The translations under genes were made by a program, and so were the position numbers. A stretch of DNA of 64,000 nucleotides, from assembly GCF_009828025.1 (NCBI RefSeq), contig NZ_WTYA01000014.1, positions 1-64,000 of the forward strand. Reading direction: 5' to 3'. The notes beneath the pieces are model-generated. The model was not told the origin of the DNA. It was given only the letters and a program-made list of their open reading frames with translations, and ran no database searches. Every line of letters starts with the position of its first letter. The first letter of the stretch is position 1. This document shows positions 44,028 to 53,514 of this stretch, one piece after another. Origin of the DNA: Qipengyuania algicida. Its GTDB lineage: Bacteria > Pseudomonadota > Alphaproteobacteria > Sphingomonadales > Sphingomonadaceae.

Positions 44028-44756
44028 ATGAATTTTCTTTTGAAGGCGAGCGTCGCAATCATCGCGACTGCTGCTTCACTTACCGCCTGTTCGACCAAGC
44101 AATCTTCAAACAACGCAAATGCATCTACCTCGCAATCAACCGCCGCTCCAAACTCTGCGATGACATCGAGCCTCCAGCCAAGCGCAACCAATCGGTCATC
44201 CATTCTTGCGGCTGCCGAGCCTTTCGAAACATTAACCGAGCAAGCCCCTACTGCTTCCAAGACAGAATTGCTCAACTTGATTGCCAAAGCAAATCAGGCA
44301 GCGCAGACGGTTTCACCTTCACTTGATCCCCAGCATCAGGCCGACATGACAAATCACCTGAAGGCGATCTCCGGCGCTCAGACGACAAACAACAGGACTG
44401 AGATAGCGCTGGCTTCGGTGGAAGCTTACAGGACGCTTGTCGAAAGTGCAGGCGATGCCGGAAAGATTCCGCAAGCTGTCAGCCTGCTTGATTATTCAGG
44501 CTTCCGTTATCAGGCAGATCTGTCGGCCAGGCCGGTTCGCTGGTCGGATTCCGGGAACGCTGTTATGTTTGCCGAGCAGAAGTGGGCCAGCATTTCGGAT
44601 CGCGTGACCGACACTACTCTCAAGTCCGAATTCTCAAAATCTCTGGAAGACATGAAGAGCGCTCAGAAGGCCAGCGACGTGAAGGCCGCCAAGGCAGCTT
44701 CGACCAAAGAGCTCGACCTCGTCGACAAGCTCGAGAGCTTCTTCTCCAAACAATAG
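44028..44756 (+). CDS. putative lipoprotein of unknown function
   Basis: A 242-residue exported protein. The signal peptide ends in a lipobox LTAC with the cysteine at residue 21, followed by a Ser/Asn/Thr/Gln-rich linker of about 35 residues. The remainder is helical and Ala/Lys/Asp-rich, with KTELLNLIAKANQAAQTVSP and a C-terminal KAAKAASTKELDLVDKLESF. I do not recognise it. The gene is less GC-rich than average. A membrane-protein gene follows after 35 bases. Confidence 0.75.
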   Translation: MNFLLKASVAIIATAASLTACSTKQSSNNANASTSQSTAAPNSAMTSSLQPSATNRSSILAAAEPFETLTEQAPTASKTELLNLIAKANQAAQTVSPSLDPQHQADMTNHLKAISGAQTTNNRTEIALASVEAYRTLVESAGDAGKIPQAVSLLDYSGFRYQADLSARPVRWSDSGNAVMFAEQKWASISDRVTDTTLKSEFSKSLEDMKSAQKASDVKAAKAASTKELDLVDKLESFFSKQ

Positions 44757-44791
44757 CTTCGCCGATCCAGGCATTTCTCCGGAGGCTTCCC

Positions 44792-45571
44792 ATGACGGCC
44801 CATCAACAGCGTTCGATGCTGAATAAAGTCCCGTACGTCACTCTCTACTTCTGGGTCATAAAGATCCTCGCCACCACAGTTGGCGAGACGGGTGCCGATT
44901 TCCTCAACATCAAATTGGGTCTTGGATTGAATCTGACGTCGGTCGTCATGACCCTCGCGTTGGCCATTGCGTTGTTCATCCAGATGGGCAGCCGCCGCTA
45001 TGTGCCCTGGCAGTACTGGCTGGTTGTCGTTTTTCTGAGTATTGTCGGGACCCTCATCACCGATACCATGACCGACGAACTAGGGATCAGCCTTTATATC
45101 TCAACGACGGGGTTCACCCTGGCCCTCATCGCGACGTTTATATTCTGGTATCGAAGCGAGGGGACACTTTCGATCCATGACATTGATACGCCGCGCCGCG
45201 AAACGTTTTATTGGCTCGCGATCTTGTTCACATTCGCGTTGGGCACCGCTGGTGGAGATCTCGTCTCGGAAAAGGCAAATCTGGGCTATCTGACAGCAGG
45301 GCTGATTTTCGGTGGTCTTATCGCGCTGATTACGATCGGCTATTATGCGAAAGCACTTGGTCCAGTATTGGCGTTCTGGCTGGCCTATATCCTTACACGG
45401 CCGCTTGGTGCGTCGCTTGGCGATCTGATCACCCAGCCACATTCTAACGGCGGTATGGGAATGGGCACGATGCCGGTTAGTAGCGTATTTCTCGTCGTCA
45501 TCGTGTCGCTCGTGGCCTATCTTTCCGTGTCGCGGATCGACAGTCCGATGAATCACACCAGCAAAGCTTGA
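44792..45571 (+). CDS. COG4705-like polytopic membrane protein
   Basis: A 259-residue protein with about eight membrane segments. It begins MTAHQQRSMLNKVPYVTLYF, and the paired segments VGETGADFLNI and TAGGDLVSEKAN look like an internal duplication: each half has a conserved acidic Gly-rich motif at the same place. This layout fits the uncharacterised COG4705 family, often found beside two-component and metal-response genes. GGAGG precedes the ATG at 44792. Transport activity is possible but not shown. Confidence 0.78.
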   Translation: MTAHQQRSMLNKVPYVTLYFWVIKILATTVGETGADFLNIKLGLGLNLTSVVMTLALAIALFIQMGSRRYVPWQYWLVVVFLSIVGTLITDTMTDELGISLYISTTGFTLALIATFIFWYRSEGTLSIHDIDTPRRETFYWLAILFTFALGTAGGDLVSEKANLGYLTAGLIFGGLIALITIGYYAKALGPVLAFWLAYILTRPLGASLGDLITQPHSNGGMGMGTMPVSSVFLVVIVSLVAYLSVSRIDSPMNHTSKA

Positions 45572-45706
45572 ACTGTTGGCTGCGGCGCAATGTTTCTGTG
45601 GCTCAGGGCATAAGTTTGCAAAATTGTATCTCATGCGCGACCGTGTCGTGATGTAGGCGCTGCTAATCGAACTCTTGTGCATCTTCGCACGATTAAGGAG
45701 TCGCAA

Positions 45707-46018
45707 ATGAAACTGTTTTCAAAAATCGCGCTTGGCGCAGCCATCTTGGGCATGCCTCTGGCGGCTTATGCCGGAACCCAGATGCATGGCCCCAAGCCGC
45801 TGGTCAGCAAGGCACGCGCCGAGCAGATCGCGATGGCGAGGGCCCCAGGAGGCAAGATCGTCGATAGCGAGTATGAAAAGGAAGACGGCGGTTGGCGCTG
45901 GTCGTTCGACATCCGTCAAAACGGCAAGATCCACGAGATTGGCGTCGACGGCAAGACTGGTCGGATCGTCGAGAACAGCTGGGAGAACCCGGCCGCAGAA
46001 GCGAATGAGCCGGACTAG
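45707..46018 (+). CDS. PepSY-domain periplasmic protein
   Basis: A 103-residue exported protein: signal peptide (MKLFSKIALGAAILGMPLAA, cleavage near AYA-GT) and one PepSY domain (SKARAEQIAMARAPGGKIVD...WRWSFDIRQNGKIHEIGVDG). Small PepSY proteins often inhibit or sense in the periplasm next to two-component systems. The ATG at 45707 has TAAGGAG upstream. The response regulator starts 17 bases later, so this probably belongs with the kinase as an accessory sensor. Confidence 0.88.
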   Translation: MKLFSKIALGAAILGMPLAAYAGTQMHGPKPLVSKARAEQIAMARAPGGKIVDSEYEKEDGGWRWSFDIRQNGKIHEIGVDGKTGRIVENSWENPAAEANEPD

Positions 46019-46035
46019 AGCGTAAAGGGGGCATC

Positions 46036-46710
46036 TTGCGCATTTTGATAGCCGAAGATGACAGCGAGACCGCTGGCTACGTCTCTCGCGGTCTTAGCGA
46101 GGCGGGGCATAGCCCGGTCGTCGCCTCTGACGGCAGGGATGCGCTTCATCTGGCCCTTACCGAGGACTTCGATCTCATGATTCTTGATCGCATGATGCCA
46201 GGGATCGACGGGATCGAGGTTCTCCGGCGTGCTCGCGCTGGCGGAATTGGTGCGCCTGCGATCATGCTGACCGCACTCGGTCGTATAGAAGATCGGGTCG
46301 AAGGCCTCGATGCCGGGGCGGATGACTATCTGCTAAAGCCATTCGCATTCAGTGAGTTGATTGCGCGTGTAAACGCTATCTCTCGACGCAGCGCCCCGCA
46401 ACACGCTGTGACAAAGATTTCAAATGGACCATTTGAAATCGATTTGCTTGCCCGCGAGGTCCGGCGTGATGGAGAGCCAGTGATCCTGCAGCCCAAGGAA
46501 TTTCGGTTGTTCGAGGAACTGATGAAGAATGCAGGCGAATTCGTTACTCGAACGATGCTGCTCGAGAGGGTCTGGGACTTTCACTTCGATCCCCAGACGA
46601 AAATCGTCGAGACCCATGTCAGCCGGTTGCGTGCCAAGCTGAATGAAGGCGGTCGTGTGGACTGGATCGAAACGGCGCGTGGTGTCGGATATCGGATGCG
46701 CGCCGGATGA
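46036..46710 (+). CDS. OmpR-family response regulator
   Basis: A 224-residue regulator starting with TTG at 46036 (MRILIAEDDSETAGYVSRGL), with AGGGGG upstream. The receiver has the phospho-acceptor D51 (LMILDRMMPG), a threonine in ALG-preceding MLTALG and the conserved lysine in DYLLKPFAF. The C-terminal winged helix ends TARGVGYRMRAG. It overlaps the kinase gene by four bases. It probably controls the RND exporter that continues from the kinase. Confidence 0.93.
   Translation: MRILIAEDDSETAGYVSRGLSEAGHSPVVASDGRDALHLALTEDFDLMILDRMMPGIDGIEVLRRARAGGIGAPAIMLTALGRIEDRVEGLDAGADDYLLKPFAFSELIARVNAISRRSAPQHAVTKISNGPFEIDLLAREVRRDGEPVILQPKEFRLFEELMKNAGEFVTRTMLLERVWDFHFDPQTKIVETHVSRLRAKLNEGGRVDWIETARGVGYRMRAG
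46416..46440. repeat. perfect palindrome within the response-regulator gene
   Basis: GATTTCAAATGG at 46416-46427 and its exact complement CCATTTGAAATC at 46429-46440 flank one base. It lies in the region coding for the linker between receiver and DNA-binding domains. It may be a protein-binding site or an mRNA hairpin, or chance. Confidence 0.5.
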
Positions 46711-48050
46711 GAGGTCTGTTCGGCAGCGCTGCATACCGTATCGCATTTGCTTCATCCTTAGCCTTCGCGCTGGCCGTGCTTGGGATCGGCGCTGAATCCT
46801 ATTTAGCAGTGCAGAAGGCATTCGCTCTCCAGATAGATCAAACAATAGAGGAAGGAAGCAACGCGCTGTTGTCCGAGCTTAAGGACGAAGGATTGTCTGG
46901 ACTGGGTGAAGCGGTTACCCAGCGAGAGCGAATGGCAGGAAATTCGCTTGGCTTTGCCGTTTTCGATCCTGCCGGCAACAGAGTGGCAGGCGCACTCAAC
47001 ACCCCTATGCCGAGTGAAGGTTGGGCGCGGATTATCTTCACAGACCCAGGCGAAGGCCCGGACCCAGCTCGCGCAAAAACAACGATGTTGCCTAAGGGCT
47101 ATCGACTGACGGTCGCTGCAGATTTGGAACCGTTGGAAAGAATTGATGACCAGCTTTACGAGGTCTTCGCGTTCGGATTTTTAGCAGCCCTCGCGATCGG
47201 AACGGGAATTGCGTTAGCGCTTGGGGGCTATTTACGGCGCCGTCTGACGCAGGTCGAACGGGTTGCAAATGCCTTTGCCAGAGGCGACCGACTAGCTCGT
47301 GCGGAAGTTGGGCGGAGAGGCGACGAATTCGATCGCCTTGCCGCAGCTCTCAACGCAATGCTCGACAGAATTGCCGCGCTGGTCAACAATCTGAAACAAG
47401 TCACCAGCGATCTTGCGCATGATATGCGCACACCCCTTTCACGCCTTCGCGGACAGCTTGAGGTTCTCCACCGTGCCCATGGTCCGGAACGTGATATCTT
47501 GATTCAGGAGGCCTTGGAGCGGATCGACGACATCTTATCGCTTTTCAGCGCAATCCTGCGGATTGCCGAACTCGACGAGGGCGAACTGCACAAGCGCTTC
47601 GTTCCGATCGAGCTCGACACTCTGGTCACCGATCTAGTCGAAACCCATATTCCGCTCGCAGAGGACAGTGGCCATATTATTGAGGAAGCAGCGTGCGACG
47701 AGTGCCGCGTGATCGGCGACCGCGAGTTACTCGCGCAGGCATTGATCAATCTCATCGAAAATGCTGTGCGGCATACACCCGCAGGCACGAGGATATCGGT
47801 CGGCGCCCGCAAGGACGGAGACAGCTGCTGCGCCTTCGTCGCTGATGATGGACCCGGAATCGCCACAGATGATCTTGGCCGCGTAACCCAGCGCTTTGTA
47901 CGGCTTGATGCAGCTCGAACCAGCCCGGGGAACGGATTAGGCCTCAGCCTAGTCAAGTCTGTGGCGGAAGCACACGGGGGGCGGCTAGAGCTTAACGATC
48001 ACGAGCCGGGGCTCGCTGCGACGCTGATACTGCCGGGGATCGCCGCATGA
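46707..48050 (+). CDS. sensor histidine kinase
   Basis: A 447-residue membrane kinase. There are two membrane segments (near residues 12-30 and 155-175) with a periplasmic domain of about 120 residues between them, then HAMP, then the H-box with H238 (SDLAHDMRTPLSRLRG) and an ATPase domain (LINLIENAVRHTPAG, DDGPGIAT, GNGLGLSLVK). It pairs with the response regulator (ATGA overlap) and overlaps the outer-membrane channel gene downstream by four bases. Confidence 0.93.
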   Translation: MRGLFGSAAYRIAFASSLAFALAVLGIGAESYLAVQKAFALQIDQTIEEGSNALLSELKDEGLSGLGEAVTQRERMAGNSLGFAVFDPAGNRVAGALNTPMPSEGWARIIFTDPGEGPDPARAKTTMLPKGYRLTVAADLEPLERIDDQLYEVFAFGFLAALAIGTGIALALGGYLRRRLTQVERVANAFARGDRLARAEVGRRGDEFDRLAAALNAMLDRIAALVNNLKQVTSDLAHDMRTPLSRLRGQLEVLHRAHGPERDILIQEALERIDDILSLFSAILRIAELDEGELHKRFVPIELDTLVTDLVETHIPLAEDSGHIIEEAACDECRVIGDRELLAQALINLIENAVRHTPAGTRISVGARKDGDSCCAFVADDGPGIATDDLGRVTQRFVRLDAARTSPGNGLGLSLVKSVAEAHGGRLELNDHEPGLAATLILPGIAA

Positions 48051-49384
48051 GGCGACTAATGCCGCTGATAATGCTCAGCCTTTCCGGCTGCGCCACATAT
48101 CATGCTGTGCCCCTGAGCGAAGCGCCAGCGGCACTCGCGACTCCCTCACCGGCGGTTTTGGCTGAGGCGGCAAGTACAATCCGTCGACCTTGGCTGGCAC
48201 CGGTGAAGGTCGATCTTTCGCAGCCTTTGACGCAGGACGGCTTGGCGGCGATTGCGGTCATCAACAACCCTGATTTGGTAGCGCAACGCGCCCGCGAAGG
48301 CGTCAGCAATGCGCAGGTATTTGCAGCGGGGCTGTTGCCCGACCCTACCTTCTCGTTTGGCGCCAATAAAGTCCTCACCGGCCCCGACCCGTTTCTTGAC
48401 CTGTCAAGCACGCTGGGTCTGGATCTCAATGCGCTGCGGACGCGTGCGGTGTCTCGCCGGGTCGCGGTGGCGAATGCCGAAAAGGTCCGGCTCGATCTGG
48501 CCTGGTCGGAATGGCAAACCGCTGGTCAAGCTCGATTGCAGGCGGCAAAGGTTCTTTCGCTTACCCAAATTGTCGGTCTCGCCAAAGCCTCGGAGAATAT
48601 CACCCGATCCCTGCTCGATCGGATCAATCGAGCTGTCGGTCGGGGTGATATTTCGGGCGTCAGGCTGCAAGCGGCACGGATCGCTCTTTTGACCGCGAGC
48701 GAACAGCTACGGACTTCAGAAAGCAGTCTCGCTACCGCTAAGACCGAGCTGCGCAGGCAATTAGGCTTACCGCCGGGCTACAAGCTCGACCTCGCGCAGC
48801 CAGCCCTGCCGCCCCCGCCACCTTCGACCGAGAAACTCTTCAAACTTGCAGAAACGAACCGAACCGATCTCGCCGCCCTGCGTGCAGGCTACACTTCACA
48901 AGAGGCGACCGTGCGCAAGGCGATCATCGAGCAATTCCCGACGCTCAATCTGAATCTGAATGCGGCGCGCGACAGCGCAGGAAATTTTCTACTCGGTCCC
49001 TCGGTCGACTTCACGTTGCCGCTCTGGAACCGCAATCGCGGCAACATCGCCATCGAGCGGGCAACCCGAACCGCCCTGAAGGCCGAGTATAATGCGCGCC
49101 TGTTCCAGACACGCGCAGATATCGATGCTGCAGAGGCGGGTCTGCAAGTCGCCTATCGGCGACGAAACGATACGATCAAGCAATTGCCGCGCCTGCAACG
49201 CTATGCGGAGGCGACGCGTAAAGCGGCCAAGCGCGGCGATCTGTCACTCGAAGCTGCTCAAAACGCGGAGCAAGCCCTGCGCGATCGCGAGTTGGTTCTT
49301 GCGCAGGCCGATCAAACCATCGCCGAGCAATCAATCGCACTCGAACTCTTGACCGGCACGCCAAGGGAGGCCTGGCCCCAATGA
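48047..49384 (+). CDS. TolC-family outer-membrane efflux lipoprotein
   Basis: A 445-residue outer-membrane channel. The signal peptide has a lipobox ending LSGC (cysteine 15). Two outer-membrane efflux repeats are present, with long helices such as VRKAIIEQFPTLNLNLNAAR and QTRADIDAAEAGLQVAYRRR. It would form the exit duct of the RND pump encoded next. The gene is joined to the kinase and to the adaptor gene by four-base overlaps, so regulator, sensor and pump form one transcript. Confidence 0.9.
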   Translation: MRRLMPLIMLSLSGCATYHAVPLSEAPAALATPSPAVLAEAASTIRRPWLAPVKVDLSQPLTQDGLAAIAVINNPDLVAQRAREGVSNAQVFAAGLLPDPTFSFGANKVLTGPDPFLDLSSTLGLDLNALRTRAVSRRVAVANAEKVRLDLAWSEWQTAGQARLQAAKVLSLTQIVGLAKASENITRSLLDRINRAVGRGDISGVRLQAARIALLTASEQLRTSESSLATAKTELRRQLGLPPGYKLDLAQPALPPPPPSTEKLFKLAETNRTDLAALRAGYTSQEATVRKAIIEQFPTLNLNLNAARDSAGNFLLGPSVDFTLPLWNRNRGNIAIERATRTALKAEYNARLFQTRADIDAAEAGLQVAYRRRNDTIKQLPRLQRYAEATRKAAKRGDLSLEAAQNAEQALRDRELVLAQADQTIAEQSIALELLTGTPREAWPQ

Positions 49385-50403
49385 AGCGACTTTTTGCCCT
49401 TGCTGCCTGCGCGACACTCGTCGCCTGTTCATCGGGCTCTTCCAGCTCAAGCTCAAGCCCCACCCCTACAGCGCTCGTGAGCCTGGCAACCGCCGAAAGC
49501 GGTGCCGTTGCTTCGACGCAGACGATCTATGGCGCTGTTCTCCAGAATGCTGACACTCAATTTACCCTGTCGGCACCGGTCGAGGCCATTGTGAACCGCG
49601 TTGTGGCCTCGTTGGGGAGCGCTGTGTCAAGCGGGCAGCTCGTCGTCGCTCTGGCCCCCAGCGCCAATACCCGCGCAAATATAGCAACGCTTGATGCCCA
49701 ATTGCAGACCGCGCAGCAAGCTTATGCGCGCGCGCAACGTCTGCGCGCCGACGGCCTCGCCAGCGATGCAGATGTACAGTCTGCCCGAGCATCGCAAAAA
49801 ACTGCCCAAGCCAGCCTCAATGCGGCCACGACACAATCGCGAGAACTCTCACTGCGAGCTCCCGGGCCTGGCTATATCCAGTCGATTTCTGTCGTGCCTG
49901 GCCAACTTGTAAGCGCGGGAACAACCATCGCCACGATCAACCGGGCGGGCGCGTTGCGTGCTCGCTTTGGGATCGATCCAACCTTGATTTCTCGCCTTTC
50001 GCGTGAGGCGGGCCTTAAGCTTCAACAACCCGGTGGCGGCTCTTCCATCACCATTCCCATAGTTGCGGTCGATCCATCGGCTGACCCCAATACGCGGCTT
50101 GCCTCAATCTATGTTCGCGTACCTGAGAAATTCGGCACCGGAGCGGGTCAACCCCTACAGGGGGCGATTACGCTTCAGCAGGCAGGCAATGCGGTAACTG
50201 TGCCGTATGACGCCCTGCTCAACGATGGCGGCCAACCATACGTTTTCGTCGTCAAGAACGGGGTCGCCCATCGCCATGATGTGACCGTCGGTGCGTCCAA
50301 CGGCACCGTCGCGGCGATCAGCCAGGGCGTAAGCCCTGGAGATCAGGTCGTAACCCAGGGCGGTACTGCGCTTGAGGACGGGATGAAGGTGCGCACCAAG
50401 TGA
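49381..50403 (+). CDS. RND efflux periplasmic adaptor (lipoprotein)
   Basis: A 340-residue membrane-fusion protein: lipobox LVAC (cysteine 16), a Ser-rich linker, a lipoyl half-motif (SAPVEAIVNRVVASLGSAVS), a coiled-coil hairpin (LQTAQQAYARAQRLRADGLA SDADVQ) and a beta-barrel with the typical VPYDALLNDGGQPYVFVVKN. It links the inner-membrane pump to the TolC-like channel. The stop overlaps the permease GTG by four bases. Confidence 0.91.
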   Translation: MKRLFALAACATLVACSSGSSSSSSSPTPTALVSLATAESGAVASTQTIYGAVLQNADTQFTLSAPVEAIVNRVVASLGSAVSSGQLVVALAPSANTRANIATLDAQLQTAQQAYARAQRLRADGLASDADVQSARASQKTAQASLNAATTQSRELSLRAPGPGYIQSISVVPGQLVSAGTTIATINRAGALRARFGIDPTLISRLSREAGLKLQQPGGGSSITIPIVAVDPSADPNTRLASIYVRVPEKFGTGAGQPLQGAITLQQAGNAVTVPYDALLNDGGQPYVFVVKNGVAHRHDVTVGASNGTVAAISQGVSPGDQVVTQGGTALEDGMKVRTK

Positions 50404-53400
50404 AATCGACCCTGTCCAGTCACGCAAGAACTATTTGGCTCGCCATCCTTCTTTTGACCATCGGCGGAGTCGTTTCTGCCACGCAATTGCCGGTTAGTCT
50501 GTTCCCCCACATCAACTACCCGAGAGTAAAAATATCGGTCGACGCGGGTGAACGCGATCCTGCGCGGATGGTGGCGCAAATCACGCGCCCCACTGAGTTG
50601 GCATTGCGCTCGATCGAGGGGGTTACGCGCATTCGCTCGACCACGAGCCGCGGATCGGCCGAGTTGTCGCTCGATTTCAACTGGGGGCACGATATGGTCG
50701 CCGCTCAGCTGGCTACTCAAGGGGCACTCGCATCCCTACAGAGCAGCTTGCCACCGGGGGTCAAATTCGACGTCCGACGCATGGATCCAACAATCTTCCC
50801 CGTTTACGCGCTGTCTCTCACCTCACCGACACTTAGTCAGGAGGACTTGCGGCAGATCGCTGAATTGCAGATCCGGCCGGCGTTAACTTCCGTCAAGGGA
50901 GTGGCAGCTGTCGACGTGCAAGGCGGATCGCCACGCGAATTCGAGGTTCAACTCGATCTATCGCGCATGTCGGCGCTGGGCGTATCACCCACCGATGTCG
51001 CAACAGCTCTTGCCAATGCCAACGTCGTAATCGGTGCTGGGAAGGTCTCCGACCGTCATCGCCTCTACCTCGTTCTGGTTCAGAGCAGCATGGCAAATCC
51101 GCAGGACATTTCTGCGATCGCAGTAAAAACCGTAAATGCCAGCGGTGGCGGTAGTGTTGTGACACTTGGAAGCATTGCGATGGTCAAGCCCTCTGCCGCC
51201 CCAAATTACACGCTTGTCGATGCCAACGGAAAGCAGGCGGTACTGGTCAACGTCCGCCAATCTCTCAATGGTAATACCGTACAGGTAGTCAACGATGTGC
51301 AGAAGCAGATCAAGTCGATTGCCCTACCTGCCAGCGTCAAGGTATCCGCCTATTACGATCAGTCTCAGCTCGTCAAGGGAGCGGCTTCAGCAGTCCGTGA
51401 CGCAATTCTGATCGGTGCTGTCCTGGCCGGCCTAGTGCTGTTCCTGTTCCTTCGCTCTGCACGGTTGATGGCGATCACGGCGTTCATGTTGCCGGGTGTA
51501 CTCGCTGCAACCTGTCTAATTCTTTACGCGCTTGGCATGCATTTCGACATGATGACGCTGGGGGGCATGGCCGCGGCAGTCGGACTAATCGTCGATGATG
51601 CGGTGGTGATGCTCGAACACATCATGCGGCGGATGCAGGAGGGAAAGAGCAGCGATGCGCCGTCTTTGCTCGCGGCAGCTGCCGAAATGGGCAAACCACT
51701 TTTCGGGTCTACCGGGGCGACGATTGTCGTATTTATCCCTCTCGCCTTTATCAGCGGGGTAACGGGCGGATTCTTCAAGGCGCTCGCGATCACCATGGTG
51801 TCAGCGCTTGTTATTTCGCTGCTCTACGCAAGGTTCGTGATCCCGCTCATTTCAGCCCACTGGCTGCGCGATAAAGATGCAGAGGCGGCCGAAAAAGCCG
51901 GCTGGCTGATGAAGCATCTCGACTCGACATATGACCGAGCTGGCAAACGAGCATTTGTGCGGCCGGGCCTGTTCGTAATCGTGCTTGCCGCTGTGCTCGC
52001 CTTCGGCGGCTATCACGCCTACAGCAAGGTACCGTCGGGGTTCATGCCCAAGATGGATGAAGGGGGCTTTGTCCTTGACTATCGCGCCAAGCCCGGCGCT
52101 GCGCTCGCCGATACCAACCGGCTTCTCAAGCAGGTCGAGAAGATCATCATCGCTAACCCCGCAGTCGAGAGCTATTCCAGGCGCACAGGGCTACAGCTCG
52201 GCGGAGGGCTGACAGAACCAGACGAAGGCGATTACTTCATCCGTCTGAAGAGCGGTTCTCGCAAGCCAATCTGGACCGTCATGGACGAAATCCGCGGTCA
52301 AATTGAAAGTCAGGTTCCGGGCCTTCAGATTGACGTCGCCCAGCTGATGGAAGACCTCATCGGCGATCTGACTGCCGTACCGCAACCAATCGAGGTCAAA
52401 TTGTTCGGCAACGACCCGCAGGCCTTGGCGAAGACTGCCAAGGCGGTCGGCAACGCACTTGGCAAGATCAACGGCGTGGTGGACGTGGTTGACGGCTTGC
52501 GTGTTGCGGGTGACGCCATCCAGATTCAGGTCGATCCCGGTGCGGCTGCACAGCAGGGGCTCGACCCACAATCGGTTTCCAACCAGCTCGAAGCATTGGT
52601 CAACGGCACTCCGGCGACGCAAGTGCGGGTCGGTGAACAGATGATCGATATCAGGGTATCGAGCCCGTCAGATGTGCGCCAACGTGCCGCACAGATTGGT
52701 TCACTGCCGCTAGTCGCTCCCGATGGCCATACCGTTCGCGTCAGCCAGATTGCCAAAGTCTCGATCGAGGCGGGTCAAAAGCAGCTCACGCGCGAAAACC
52801 TGGCCCCCTTCATCGATGTCACGGCTCGCCTTAGCGGGACCAGTCTCGGCACTGCCATGAAGCAGGTCAAAAAGACTGTCGCCCAGCTCAAACTGCCGCC
52901 CTCAATTCGGGTTGAATACGGCGGCCTTTACGCCGAGCAGCAGAAGAGCTTCCGGGATCTCGCCATGGTATTTGCTGCCGCACTACTGCTAGCGGCACTG
53001 CTTCTGACATTGCTATATGAGAATATGGCCTGGACCGTGTCGGCGGTCGCAACAGTTCTTCTATGCGCGGCATCCGTTCTGATCGGTTTGTGGGTTACAG
53101 GCATCGAACTTGATATCTCGGCGCTTATGGGACTCACTATGGTCGTCGGTATGGCAACCGAACTCATCGTGTTCTTCTTCGCCGAAATTGACCGGGGCAA
53201 GCCGGTAACGCTCGCTGTGCTGCGTCAGGCCGGCGCCAAACGTCTGCGTCCGATTGTCATGAGCGCGCTGATTGCCATCCTTACCCTGTCGCCGCTTGCT
53301 CTTAGCTTCAGTCGCGGATCGGGTCTGCAGCGACCGCTCGCCACCGCCATCATATTCGGTCTGACTGCGGCAGTCCCCTTAGTTCTGCTGTTCCTTCCCG

Positions 53401-53447
53401 CGATGGTCCACGCAATCACCCACAAGCGTGAGGCGAAACGACAATGA
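50400..53447 (+). CDS. RND efflux permease, HAE-like
   Basis: A 1015-residue proton-driven pump subunit. It has the twelve-segment RND layout with two large periplasmic loops. The proton-relay motif in segment 4 reads AAVGLIVDDAVVMLEHIMRR, the paired-aspartate type of drug/organic-substrate pumps and not the metal-pump form. The start is GTG at 50400. The substrate is unknown. The N-terminal cytoplasmic segment is short, as the first membrane helix begins near residue 10. Confidence 0.93.
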   Translation: MKSTLSSHARTIWLAILLLTIGGVVSATQLPVSLFPHINYPRVKISVDAGERDPARMVAQITRPTELALRSIEGVTRIRSTTSRGSAELSLDFNWGHDMVAAQLATQGALASLQSSLPPGVKFDVRRMDPTIFPVYALSLTSPTLSQEDLRQIAELQIRPALTSVKGVAAVDVQGGSPREFEVQLDLSRMSALGVSPTDVATALANANVVIGAGKVSDRHRLYLVLVQSSMANPQDISAIAVKTVNASGGGSVVTLGSIAMVKPSAAPNYTLVDANGKQAVLVNVRQSLNGNTVQVVNDVQKQIKSIALPASVKVSAYYDQSQLVKGAASAVRDAILIGAVLAGLVLFLFLRSARLMAITAFMLPGVLAATCLILYALGMHFDMMTLGGMAAAVGLIVDDAVVMLEHIMRRMQEGKSSDAPSLLAAAAEMGKPLFGSTGATIVVFIPLAFISGVTGGFFKALAITMVSALVISLLYARFVIPLISAHWLRDKDAEAAEKAGWLMKHLDSTYDRAGKRAFVRPGLFVIVLAAVLAFGGYHAYSKVPSGFMPKMDEGGFVLDYRAKPGAALADTNRLLKQVEKIIIANPAVESYSRRTGLQLGGGLTEPDEGDYFIRLKSGSRKPIWTVMDEIRGQIESQVPGLQIDVAQLMEDLIGDLTAVPQPIEVKLFGNDPQALAKTAKAVGNALGKINGVVDVVDGLRVAGDAIQIQVDPGAAAQQGLDPQSVSNQLEALVNGTPATQVRVGEQMIDIRVSSPSDVRQRAAQIGSLPLVAPDGHTVRVSQIAKVSIEAGQKQLTRENLAPFIDVTARLSGTSLGTAMKQVKKTVAQLKLPPSIRVEYGGLYAEQQKSFRDLAMVFAAALLLAALLLTLLYENMAWTVSAVATVLLCAASVLIGLWVTGIELDISALMGLTMVVGMATELIVFFFAEIDRGKPVTLAVLRQAGAKRLRPIVMSALIAILTLSPLALSFSRGSGLQRPLATAIIFGLTAAVPLVLLFLPAMVHAITHKREAKRQ

Positions 53448-53514
53448 CGTCGAGCATAAGGCCGTCACCCGCCAGTCTGGGCGGCTGCTTTGTTATGATA
53501 GCTGTCGCTGTTCG

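Noticed and set aside
53460-53500. Weak hairpin between the convergent RND permease and tonB genes
   Set aside because: Only five base pairs fit and the T-run is poor, so it is not called a terminator.
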